This document shows, one piece after another, positions 1-7,334 of a stretch of DNA of 64,000 nucleotides. Position numbers and translations under genes: made by a program. Below the pieces are notes generated by a model. That model did no database searches and was not told the origin of the DNA. It worked only from the letters and a program-made list of their open reading frames with translations. The first letter of the stretch is position 1. Every line of letters starts with the position of its first letter. Source of the DNA: a bacterium BMS3Abin14. Its GTDB lineage: Bacteria > BMS3Abin14. The stretch is from the NCBI GenBank assembly GCA_002897695.1, contig BDTG01000039.1, positions 1 through 64,000 on the forward strand, given 5' to 3'.

Positions 1-1
1 C

Positions 2-268
2 CTGAACGGCCATCCGGAGATGCGTTTGCCGAATACCCTTAACGTAAGTTTCAGGGGTAAAATGGGAAGTGCGATCCTGGATCGCCTGGATGGGGTCGCT
101 GCATCAACCGGATCCGCCTGCCACGCCAGCGAAACAGCTCTGTCTCCTGTCCAAAAGGCTATGGGGATTTCTGAAGAGACGGGACTGGGTGCGGTGAGGT
201 TCAGCCTGGGAAGGATGACGACAAGGGATGAAATCCTGGAGGTCGTTGAGCGGCTTAAACATGTTTAA
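2..268 (+). CDS. Cysteine desulfurase (NifS/IscS type), C-terminal part only
   Basis: The open frame enters from the left edge, so only about the last 88 residues are seen. They contain STGSACHAS (catalytic Cys codon at 119-121), the mobile active-site loop of group I (NifS/IscS) desulfurases, which carries the Cys that takes persulfide sulfur from cysteine. The following segment ending in VRFSLGRMTTRDEI matches the C-terminal small domain of these PLP enzymes. The first ATG in frame (20) is internal, not a start. It lies 21 bases before a trans-sulfuration enzyme gene on the same strand, so the pair probably forms a sulfur amino-acid unit. Assignment to NifS, IscS or another branch needs the missing N-terminus. 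Confidence 0.9.
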   Translation: MNGHPEMRLPNTLNVSFRGKMGSAILDRLDGVAASTGSACHASETALSPVQKAMGISEETGLGAVRFSLGRMTTRDEILEVVERLKHV

Positions 269-289
269 GGTTTTTTTGGAGGACAGAAA

Positions 290-1462
290 ATGAAGAAAAA
301 ATACGACCTTTCAACCCGATGTGTCCACACCGGGGAGGGAAAAAACGCAGAAGGCGCCCCTCACACCCCGATCTACAACACGACAACCTTCGGTTTCGAA
401 TCCACAGCCGACCTTCTCGACGTAGTGGAAGGCAGGAAAGAGGGAAATCTATACACCCGGTACGGCCTCAACCCGACGATCCGGAACCTCGAAGAGAAAC
501 TGGCAAGCCTGGAAAATACCGAAGCCGCCCTCGTCTTCGCTTCGGGGATGGCTGCTGAGGCGGCTCTCTTTTTCGCCCATGGCCGGAACGGGATAGTCTG
601 CCTGGGAAACGCCTACGGTGGAACACTGGAACTTCTCACCGAACAGCTTCCCCTCCTGGGAATAAACACCTACATGCTCATGGGAGAAGAGATCGGCCAA
701 CTTGAAGATATACTGAAAAAGAAACCCGGGCTCGTGTTTTTCGAAACTCCCACGAACCCCACCATGGAGATATTCGACATCCGGGAGATATCGGAACTGT
801 CCCATTCATATGGGGCAATCGTGGCGGTGGACAACACATTTGCCTCGCCGGTCAACCAGCAGGTAATTGAACTGGGTGCGGACATTGCGGTCCACAGCGC
901 CACCAAGTACCTGGGGGGACACAGTGATATCACCGGCGGTGTCGTAATGTGTTCCGGGGAACTCATGGAACCGATCGCTCCGTGGCGGAAGAACCTGGGC
1001 CAGATGATGGCTCCCGAAACCGCGGCCCTTCTCGCGAGAAGCTTAAGAACATTGCCCATCCGCGTCCAGAGGCAGAACAGCACCGCCTTCGCGGTAGCCG
1101 GGGCGCTGAGGAAACATCCCGGGATAAACCGCGTCCTTTATCCTGGCCTGGAGGATTTTCCACAGCATGAACTCGCAAGTTCCCAGATGTCGGGATATGG
1201 CGGGATGCTTACAATCGAGGTAGCCGGTTCCAGTGAGGATGCAACGAGACTTGTGGACAACCTTGAACTTTTTACCATCGCACCGAGCCTCGGTGGCGCG
1301 GAGAGCCTGGTCACCCAGCCGATGACCACAACCCACCACGGACTATCACCGGAGGAACGGTCGCAAAGAGGGATCACCGATTCCATGATCCGACTCTCCA
1401 TAGGAATGGAGGCGAAAGAGGACCTTATCGAAGATTTAATCGGTGCGCTGGAAAACCTTTAA
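290..1462 (+). CDS. PLP-dependent trans-sulfuration enzyme (cystathionine gamma-synthase / gamma-lyase / methionine gamma-lyase family)
   Basis: This is a 390-residue Cys/Met-metabolism PLP enzyme, the normal length for the family. The Schiff-base lysine is K206 in HSATKYLGGHSD. The cofactor-phosphate residues sit in the FASGMAA segment near residue 84, the YTRYGLNPT segment lies near residue 55, and the C-terminal domain carries SLGGAESLVTQP. Such enzymes make or cleave cystathionine, or release methanethiol or sulfide from methionine or homocysteine; sequence alone does not separate these activities. An ATG at 290 follows a GGAGGA ribosome site. It is downstream of and co-oriented with the cysteine desulfurase gene, which suggests sulfur transfer between cysteine and methionine. 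A strong hairpin follows at 1485. Confidence 0.88.
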   Translation: MKKKYDLSTRCVHTGEGKNAEGAPHTPIYNTTTFGFESTADLLDVVEGRKEGNLYTRYGLNPTIRNLEEKLASLENTEAALVFASGMAAEAALFFAHGRNGIVCLGNAYGGTLELLTEQLPLLGINTYMLMGEEIGQLEDILKKKPGLVFFETPTNPTMEIFDIREISELSHSYGAIVAVDNTFASPVNQQVIELGADIAVHSATKYLGGHSDITGGVVMCSGELMEPIAPWRKNLGQMMAPETAALLARSLRTLPIRVQRQNSTAFAVAGALRKHPGINRVLYPGLEDFPQHELASSQMSGYGGMLTIEVAGSSEDATRLVDNLELFTIAPSLGGAESLVTQPMTTTHHGLSPEERSQRGITDSMIRLSIGMEAKEDLIEDLIGALENL

Positions 1463-1484
1463 TTTGTGTTCGTCCGTGTTTGGC

Positions 1485-1508
1485 AAAAAGTCCCGGGTTG
1501 GACTTTTT
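1485..1508. terminator. Bidirectional intrinsic terminator, related to the dispersed repeat
   Basis: AAAAAGTCC and GGACTTTTT form a perfect 9-bp stem round a 6-base loop, with A and T runs built into the stem so that it can work in both directions. It lies between two convergent genes. A second small hairpin (AAGGGT/ACCCTT) follows at 1509-1525. The stem shares the AAAAAGTCC core of the intergenic repeat family found throughout the window. Confidence 0.75.
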
Positions 1509-1537
1509 AAGGGTCCATCACCCTTGGACATTGAAAA

Positions 1538-2080
1538 TCAGCCCAGCTTCTTGAGATACTCCAGCAGATCGTTCATGTCCTTGTCCGAGATATCCCACCT
1601 GGGCATGGTCCGGTCCAGGGACTCCCCGGAGGGTTCGATGCCCTCCCTGATGGCTTTTTTAATGCCCTCGTCGGTGTAGGCCTGTTCTTCACTCTTCTGT
1701 TCGTCCCCTGCCTCACCGTGATGTTTTCCTGAAATAAGGGCCGAATAGCGGATGTCGCCCGGTATGTGCGTCCCCATCATCACCGGCAGGCCGCCCTTGC
1801 CTTCGGGGCCGTGGCAGTTGACGCAGGCCCCCCCCCTCATGCGGAGCCAGTGGGGACCTCTCCGGAAACGGATCCTCTGTCCATCGCCGTCGATGCCGAG
1901 GTAGTAGATACGTTCACCGTTGGAAGCGTAGGAACCTTTGTCATAGGTTCCACCTGCCCCCCAGCCGGAAAAAGAAGCCATGTGCCTGCTTCCGGCGCCG
2001 TACAGGCAGATCCCGGCTATTCCCAGGATCAGCAGACCCAGACCCCACCACAGGGTCCGACGGGATTTTTTGCCGGTCAT
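1538..2080 (-). CDS. Membrane-anchored c-type cytochrome (monohaem)
   Basis: The protein has 180 residues: a basic N-terminus, one hydrophobic anchor (about 11-30) and one haem-binding CVNCH (86-90). A methionine in the TMPRW segment (M159) is the probable sixth ligand. The C-terminal helix ending in DLLEYLKKLG is typical of small class I cytochromes c. The frame can be read further upstream, but the ATG at 2080 is preferred: it overlaps the stop of the upstream gene as ATGA and has a GAGGGAAAAG ribosome site. Translational coupling to the SHOCT gene suggests a two-gene unit. A role in periplasmic electron transfer is family knowledge; its partners are unknown. Confidence 0.82.
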   Translation of the reverse strand: MTGKKSRRTLWWGLGLLILGIAGICLYGAGSRHMASFSGWGAGGTYDKGSYASNGERIYYLGIDGDGQRIRFRRGPHWLRMRGGACVNCHGPEGKGGLPVMMGTHIPGDIRYSALISGKHHGEAGDEQKSEEQAYTDEGIKKAIREGIEPSGESLDRTMPRWDISDKDMNDLLEYLKKLG

Positions 2081-2364
2081 TCTTTTCCCTCCAGGGTGCG
2101 TTTCCTCTGTTCGAACTCCTCGGTGTCGATCTCGCCCTTCGCATACCGCTCCCTCAAAATCTCCAGGGGATCCCGACCAGGAGCTATCGACCCGGCGCCC
2201 TGCCCGGCAGAGACGCCCCCGTGGCCCGTCGTGAAATAGCGGATGATCAGTACCGCGCCTACGATTATTACCGCCCAGAAAAAGATCATCATGATCATGC
2301 CTCCTATTCCCCAGCCGCCTCCCATTCCGTAGCCCTGACCACCCCATCCTCCCATCATAACCAT
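2077..2364 (-). CDS. Small SHOCT-domain membrane protein
   Basis: This 95-residue protein starts with a Gly/Met-rich stretch, then one membrane helix (about 22-42). The C-terminal DPLEILRERYAKGEIDTEEF segment is a classic SHOCT domain, a short C-terminal module thought to serve oligomerisation or protein contacts. The N-terminal Met/Gly/Trp pattern is common in small proteins encoded beside copper and cytochrome genes. Its stop overlaps the start of the cytochrome c gene by four bases. No enzymatic function can be inferred. Confidence 0.8.
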   Translation of the reverse strand: MVMMGGWGGQGYGMGGGWGIGGMIMMIFFWAVIIVGAVLIIRYFTTGHGGVSAGQGAGSIAPGRDPLEILRERYAKGEIDTEEFEQRKRTLEGKE

Positions 2365-2560
2365 ATCCTCTCTTTCTGCCGGCCGGGTGTATTATTATAA
2401 GCTTTTCCCTCGGCGCTCAATTTCAGTAAGTATAACTGTTATTTTTCAAAATGCCATTCGAAACCGGGATTTCCCCAGCCGGGCTGGAGATTTACAAGAG
2501 CAGACCGCCTTTCATTATCCGCGATTGTTTTGCCGGTGCCTTCATCATATAATTCCCTTC

Positions 2561-3298
2561 ATGACAGGTGAGAACACCGGGCGACAGATTGAGAATACCG
2601 GAAAGGCGGATGGAACGGTTCCGATTACTGAGAATCGAATACACCGCCACATACTGTTTGGATCGCTGCTTATAATCGCCTTCTCTCTGGTTTATCTTGT
2701 CCTCCATCGGACCGGCACCCTTTCTCTTTTCAGGGATATTGAAAAGCTCCGGGCGGCTATCGAAAGTTCGGGAGCCCTGGGTCCTCTGTTGATAATCGGT
2801 TTTTTCATAATTGCCGTAGTGATCAACCCTCTGCCCAGCGCTCCCATTGCTCTGGCTGCGGGTTTTGCCTATGGACACATCTGGGGAACGGTCTATGTCA
2901 TCATAGGATCGGTTACCGGCGCCTTCATTGCCTTTCTCATCGCCAGGCTCGCAGGCCGCGACCTCCTCAACAGATGGTTCGGGGAAAAGCTGAAGGTAGG
3001 GCTTCTGGGTTCCCAGATGGGGCTCATGGGGATGATCGTGGTGTTCCGCCTGCTGCCGTTCATATCCTTCGACATCGTCAGTTATGCGGCGGGGGTTACG
3101 AAGATCACCTGGTGGCGGTTCCTGCTCGCCACCACCGTGGGCATTATCCCTGTCAGTTTCCTTCTGGCCCATTTCGGCAGCGAGATGGGTTCAGGAAACC
3201 AGGCCCGCATCGGTCTTACAGTGCTGCTCCTCGGGTTCGTGACCGTAATCCCCATCGCGGTAAAAGTGATTTTGAACAAAAAACAGAAAGGGAGGTAA
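2561..3298 (+). CDS. TVP38/TMEM64 (DedA/SNARE-associated) family membrane protein
   Basis: From the ATG at 2561 the protein has 245 residues and about six hydrophobic segments. It carries the family hallmark, a Gly-rich re-entrant segment PLPSAPIALAAGFAYGHIWG followed by GSVTGAFIAFLIARLAGRD, and later RLLPFISFDIVSYAAGVTKI. Members are inner-membrane proteins linked to lipid scrambling or flippase activity and membrane homeostasis. The frame stays open back to 2387, but those residues look like non-coding translation and the later ATG gives the usual length. It diverges from the cytochrome/SHOCT pair. Confidence 0.85.
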   Translation: MTGENTGRQIENTGKADGTVPITENRIHRHILFGSLLIIAFSLVYLVLHRTGTLSLFRDIEKLRAAIESSGALGPLLIIGFFIIAVVINPLPSAPIALAAGFAYGHIWGTVYVIIGSVTGAFIAFLIARLAGRDLLNRWFGEKLKVGLLGSQMGLMGMIVVFRLLPFISFDIVSYAAGVTKITWWRFLLATTVGIIPVSFLLAHFGSEMGSGNQARIGLTVLLLGFVTVIPIAVKVILNKKQKGR

Positions 3299-3531
3299 GC
3301 GCTGCAATGGACGGACATGATCTCTATTGTATTGCCTGTTGAAGGACAGATGCGGCAACCTGTGTCAGTGAGGCCTTCCCTGACCAGAAAGTTACGCACG
3401 TGGTACGGGCTCAGTCTGACCCTCCGCCTTTACGGTACCCACTGGGCCGCCGTCGGCCCCGGGCCGCCCCACCCCCAACTGGTCAATATGCTCCTTCGCA
3501 TCTACGGCATCGGCCGAGGGTGACTCCGGGA

Positions 3532-4672
3532 TCATCCTTGCCGCATTTTGAGCGTCCGCGCGTTGATCGCGACAACAACAGTGCTCAGCGACATGAGGAG
3601 GGCACCCATGGCCGGGCTGAGGACAATGCCCTTGCCGGCAAGCACCCCCGCTGCCAGCGGGATAGCGAAGATATTGTAGCCCGTTGCCCATGCAAGATTC
3701 TGAACCATCTTGCGGTATGTGGCCCTCGCCAGTTCGAAAATAGCCGCCACGTCGCGGGGATCGCTGCGGACCAGGACAACGTCGGCCGTCTCCACAGCAA
3801 CATCGGTGCCTGCACCGATGGCAATTCCAAGATCGGCCGTTGCCAGAGCCGGCGCGTCGTTGACGCCATCCCCGATCATGGCAACTTTCTGGCCATCGTC
3901 CATTAGCTTCCTGATCGTGGCTGCCTTCTGGTCCGGAAGAACTTCCGCAAAGTACTCGTCAAGACCCAGGGTCCTGGAAACGGCGGCTGCCACCTTGCTA
4001 TGGTCCCCTGTAAGCATTACGCACTTGATCCCCATGGCATGGAGTCGCTCCACAGCCTCAACGGATGCGGGCCTTATAACATCACCCAGGGCAATGGCGC
4101 CCAGAAGGGCATCCCCCTCCAGCACGAAAACCACCGTTCGGAGGGACTTTGATCCCACGGGTGGATGCCTCGGCGACGACCCCCTTGGCAATGGGGTGCT
4201 CTGACAGGCTTTCCACCGATGCCGCGAGGCGAAGTATCTGATCCTCGGTCATGTTCTCAGAAGGGATGATCCCCTGGACCCCGAAAAGACCTTCAGTGAG
4301 AGTCCCGGTTTTGTCGAAAACCACCGCGGCGCTGTAGCCGTACGCCGATGATATAGCTACGGCGATAAGGGTCATCATCCCAGGCCGGCGGGCAGCAGCT
4401 TCGGTGAACAGACCCTTCAGGAACGGCCACCCACCGAAAAAATAAACCACTGAGGCCAGCACAAACAGGAGCAGGGAGTCGCCGGGAAAAACGATCCGGC
4501 CCTCGATCCCGAGAAACGACTGGATCATGGGGGACAGGGCGAGGACGGGGATCGTCAGGGCAAGGCAGACCTTGAATCGTCTCTTGTAATCTGCCACCAT
4601 GTGATCGTGGTGCGAAGCGTGCTCCTTGTGTTCCCCCTGCACTGGATGTGTCTGCATGTTATTTTTCTCCAT
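3532..4672 (-). pseudogene. Decayed CopB-like copper P-type ATPase with two internal deletions and a frameshift
   Basis: The 5' part (4672 to about 4150) encodes a His-rich N-terminus, three membrane helices, then jumps from AYGYSAAVVF straight to the phosphorylation motif DKTGTLTEG. The whole actuator domain (TGE motif), the next helices and the ion-binding CPC/CPH helix are missing, roughly 200 residues by family comparison. Part of the nucleotide-binding domain is also lost, and the frame changes near 4150. The 3' part (frame ending at 3532) has TGDHS, GDGVND and the last two helices. The 12-mer CGAAAACCACCG occurs at both junctions (4125-4136 and 4315-4326). Without ion-binding and actuator parts it cannot transport. 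It lies at the end of the copper operon. Confidence 0.85.
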
Positions 4673-4687
4673 GTCCCGAACCCTCCC

Positions 4688-5755
4688 TCAATGTCCTGTT
4701 TTCCTGAGGCTAAGAAGATGCTGCCTCGCAGCCATGGCCGCCTTCGCGCCCTCCCCGGAAGCAATGATTATCCTCTTTCCGAAAGCGTCGGTGACATCCC
4801 CGGCCGCAAAGAGCCCGGGACAGGACGTTGAGCAGTCGGGAGCAATGATGACCTCCCCGTTTTCATTGAGTTCGACAATATCCGAAACCAGCTGGGAGTT
4901 AGGCTGCAGGCCGATGGCAATGAATACGCCGCCGACCGGCAGGTTTAGCGTCTCCTTCCCGGCTATTTTTCTGATCGTCAAACCAGACAATGCATTCCCG
5001 CCTTTGAAATCAACCACCTTGTAGCCTTCGTAGAGGTTGAGGTTGTCGAACCTGCATATACGAGCGGCAAGCGACGGATCGGCGCTTAGTTTGCGGTCGG
5101 AGATAAGATGTATCTTTTTGACGATGGTCCGCACTTTCTCAACAATTTGCACGGCCGAATTCCCCCCTCCGATGATAGCGACATCCTCCCCGGTCACAAA
5201 TGAAAAATCCTGGATGTTGCCGTAAAAGAGCCCTTTTCTCTGGAACTCTTCCTCGCCGGGTACATCCAGTTTCCTCCTCGTCATACCGGTTGAAATGATC
5301 AGGACTCTCGCAAAATAGACCTTGGACTCCGATGTAGTAACATTGAAACCACCCCGGACATTTTCGACCTTATCCGTTTCGCCGATCAGGTGATCTATGT
5401 AATGTGAATGGATCAACTGGCGTTGAAATTTTTCAATCAGTTCAGGTCCCGTAATGAAGTTGAAACCCATGTAGTTCTCTACTTTCGTGCTGTCTATTGC
5501 CTGACCGCCAAGGTCCTTGGCCAGCAGGAAGGCATCAATTTTCAGCATATCCGCGTAGACAGCCGACGTAAGCCCGGCTGGACCGCCTCCGATGATTATG
5601 AGGTCATACGAGGAACGTGGAAGATTACAGGTCGTTTCTTTGAGAAACTTATCCCTGCAGCCTTCAGAGCAGAAATAAAAAATGTTTTTGTCACATTCCG
5701 TTGCAAGGGCGGTTCTTTCGTCGACATCCATATTGCATATGGGATCCTTTTTCAC
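4688..5755 (-). CDS. YHS-domain / thioredoxin-reductase-like flavoprotein fusion lacking the CxxC
   Basis: The 355-residue protein has an N-terminal YHS metal-binding module (DPICNMDV at 4-11, FYFCSEGCRDKF at 26-37), then a thioredoxin-reductase fold with the FAD motif GGGPAG (56-61), the NAD(P)H motif GGGNSA (196-201) and the FAD-closing AAGDVTDAF near the C-terminus. The redox CxxC expected between about 178 and 184 is absent: the sequence is LFYGNIQDFSF. The only cysteines near the N-terminus belong to the YHS module and C43. It starts with GTG at 5755 behind a strong GGGGGAGGA site. It is in the copper operon, 15 bases before the broken ATPase. A metal- or disulfide-directed reductase is an inference. 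Confidence 0.85.
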   Translation of the reverse strand: MKKDPICNMDVDERTALATECDKNIFYFCSEGCRDKFLKETTCNLPRSSYDLIIIGGGPAGLTSAVYADMLKIDAFLLAKDLGGQAIDSTKVENYMGFNFITGPELIEKFQRQLIHSHYIDHLIGETDKVENVRGGFNVTTSESKVYFARVLIISTGMTRRKLDVPGEEEFQRKGLFYGNIQDFSFVTGEDVAIIGGGNSAVQIVEKVRTIVKKIHLISDRKLSADPSLAARICRFDNLNLYEGYKVVDFKGGNALSGLTIRKIAGKETLNLPVGGVFIAIGLQPNSQLVSDIVELNENGEVIIAPDCSTSCPGLFAAGDVTDAFGKRIIIASGEGAKAAMAARQHLLSLRKTGH

Positions 5756-5813
5756 TTCCTCCCCCTTTTATCCCGTCCGGTTTTCAACTGCCTCAATCTG
5801 CAGACAAACGCTG

Positions 5814-6935
5814 TCATGCTGTTCTGGTGGGATGTTCGCATCTGCACCAGACACACGTGCAGTTCGTATGGTTGCAGCTCTCGTCCTTGACCCTGTTGAC
5901 GTAATTTCTCCTGGCCAACGGATAAAGCAGATGTTTGACCGGGAGATGGTTGTAATGGCGCTTCAGTATCCTGTTGGGATCGTTATTTGCGAGCCTTCTC
6001 GCCATGAACCTGTACCCGGCATGGCCGAACCTTTCATACAGAAACCTGTTTATGAGAGAGGCTTCCAGCATGGGCCCAAGCTCATTTTTCCACAGAACAT
6101 CGTAGCTGGATTTTTCCATGATGCTCCTGGCGGCGAGGTAGCCTGACATGACCGAATACCTCATCCCGAAACCCCACAGGCAATCCTGAAACCCACCCGA
6201 TTCCCCGACGTAGAGCTTGTCGTTTCGGACCTGTGTATCCCGCAGGAAGAAATTGCCGAAGCCACCGAATTTCCTCTCGTTTCCGATATCCATTTCCATC
6301 GTTGTATTGAAAAAGCTGATCATATTCTCGAAGAACTCTTCGCCCCTGCGATAATTGCGGTAAAGGACTGTGGCCATGGTCCCATAGCCATCATTCACAA
6401 GAAGGTAAGCATAACCTTTGGAAGCAATATCATCATCAAGAACCACGATCGCCGTGTCTTCCATGGATGTGTCAAAGGTGATGCCCACGGCGATCACATC
6501 GGCCCCCTTCGGGCCGGTTCCCACTATGGCCGGCCCCGCAAGGTGATCCGTATTGTGTTCGAACAGTATCTCCGTGCCCAGCGCCTGGGCCTGTTCCTTC
6601 AGACCTGTGTCGAGAGTACCGGACATGGACCCCCTCTTAACGAGGTAAAAAATGGGCTTTTCAGACTTTATGGAAACAGGCTCCATCCCGCGGGAATGGA
6701 TGACTCCTCCAAAATAGGGCTCGCAGAGGAAGTTTATCTCGATACCCATATCCTTCAGCGTTTCGGTGATATCGACATCCGCACTCCAGTTTTCGAGCCC
6801 CTGAAAATCACCGTTCAGCCGGTGGCCGACATCAGGGGACTTCTCAAAAATCGTCACCGGAATGCCGTAACGACGAAGAACGATGGCGGCAACGAGCCCC
6901 GCCGGACCGGCGCCGATTATTTTCACCGTGTTCAT
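5814..6935 (-). CDS. Geranylgeranyl-reductase-like FAD oxidoreductase with Cys-rich tail
   Basis: The 373-residue flavoprotein has an N-terminal dinucleotide motif KIIGAGPAGLVAA, EKSPDVG closing the first beta-alpha-beta unit, and a distal VGESGGFQDCLWGFGMRYSVMSG segment like the GD/FAD-ribityl region of geranylgeranyl reductases and related halogenases. The last 20 residues hold five cysteines (354, 359, 361, 364, 366) with two histidines, a probable metal site unusual for the family. The ATG at 6935 is chosen over GTG at 6941 because AGGAGG lies 9 bases upstream. It sits in the copper operon between a DUF5676-like gene and the YHS flavoprotein. Substrate unknown. Confidence 0.75.
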   Translation of the reverse strand: MNTVKIIGAGPAGLVAAIVLRRYGIPVTIFEKSPDVGHRLNGDFQGLENWSADVDITETLKDMGIEINFLCEPYFGGVIHSRGMEPVSIKSEKPIFYLVKRGSMSGTLDTGLKEQAQALGTEILFEHNTDHLAGPAIVGTGPKGADVIAVGITFDTSMEDTAIVVLDDDIASKGYAYLLVNDGYGTMATVLYRNYRRGEEFFENMISFFNTTMEMDIGNERKFGGFGNFFLRDTQVRNDKLYVGESGGFQDCLWGFGMRYSVMSGYLAARSIMEKSSYDVLWKNELGPMLEASLINRFLYERFGHAGYRFMARRLANNDPNRILKRHYNHLPVKHLLYPLARRNYVNRVKDESCNHTNCTCVWCRCEHPTRTA

Positions 6936-6975
6936 GATCACTCCCCTCCTCGCGGTCCACAGTTTTTTGCTTCCC

Positions 6976-7221
6976 TCACAGGATCTTGTTGTAAACAGCC
7001 CCGAGTGCGTAGAGCAGAACGAAGCTTATGACAGCCGCCTCCACCATACCCCCGATGATCCCGAGAGGGCTGAGGGAAAATACCATGTGCCACTTCATCA
7101 TCATTTCCACGGCTCCTTCGTATATCCCCATGTTGCCCAGAATTCCGAGGAGCAGCATTACCGCCGCGGAAACGACAGCGCCCGACACACCAAGCGCCCG
7201 GGGATTCAGCTTTGCCTTCAT
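6976..7221 (-). CDS. DUF5676-like two-helix membrane protein
   Basis: This small protein of 81 residues has two clear membrane helices (about 11-35 and 50-75) joined by an amphipathic segment rich in methionine (EMMMKWHM). It resembles the DUF5676 family, short membrane proteins often found beside heavy-metal ATPases. The start has a perfect GAGGAGG site. It lies between the copper ATPase and the geranylgeranyl-reductase-like gene, all on one strand with short gaps. The Met cluster could contact Cu(I), but this is speculation. Confidence 0.7.
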   Translation of the reverse strand: MKAKLNPRALGVSGAVVSAAVMLLLGILGNMGIYEGAVEMMMKWHMVFSLSPLGIIGGMVEAAVISFVLLYALGAVYNKIL

Positions 7222-7334
7222 GTTTTTTTCCTCCTCACTTTTTCCTCACCTGATTATATGGCGGATTTATTAATGTTTCCCTGTAAAACCAACCCTGATC
7301 AGGTAGATGCGAACATAGCGCGGGTTGTTTCATT

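Noticed and set aside
2387-2560. N-terminal extension of the TVP38-like protein
   Set aside because: The translated residues are not hydrophobic or conserved-looking; ATG at 2561 gives the family length. Not excluded.
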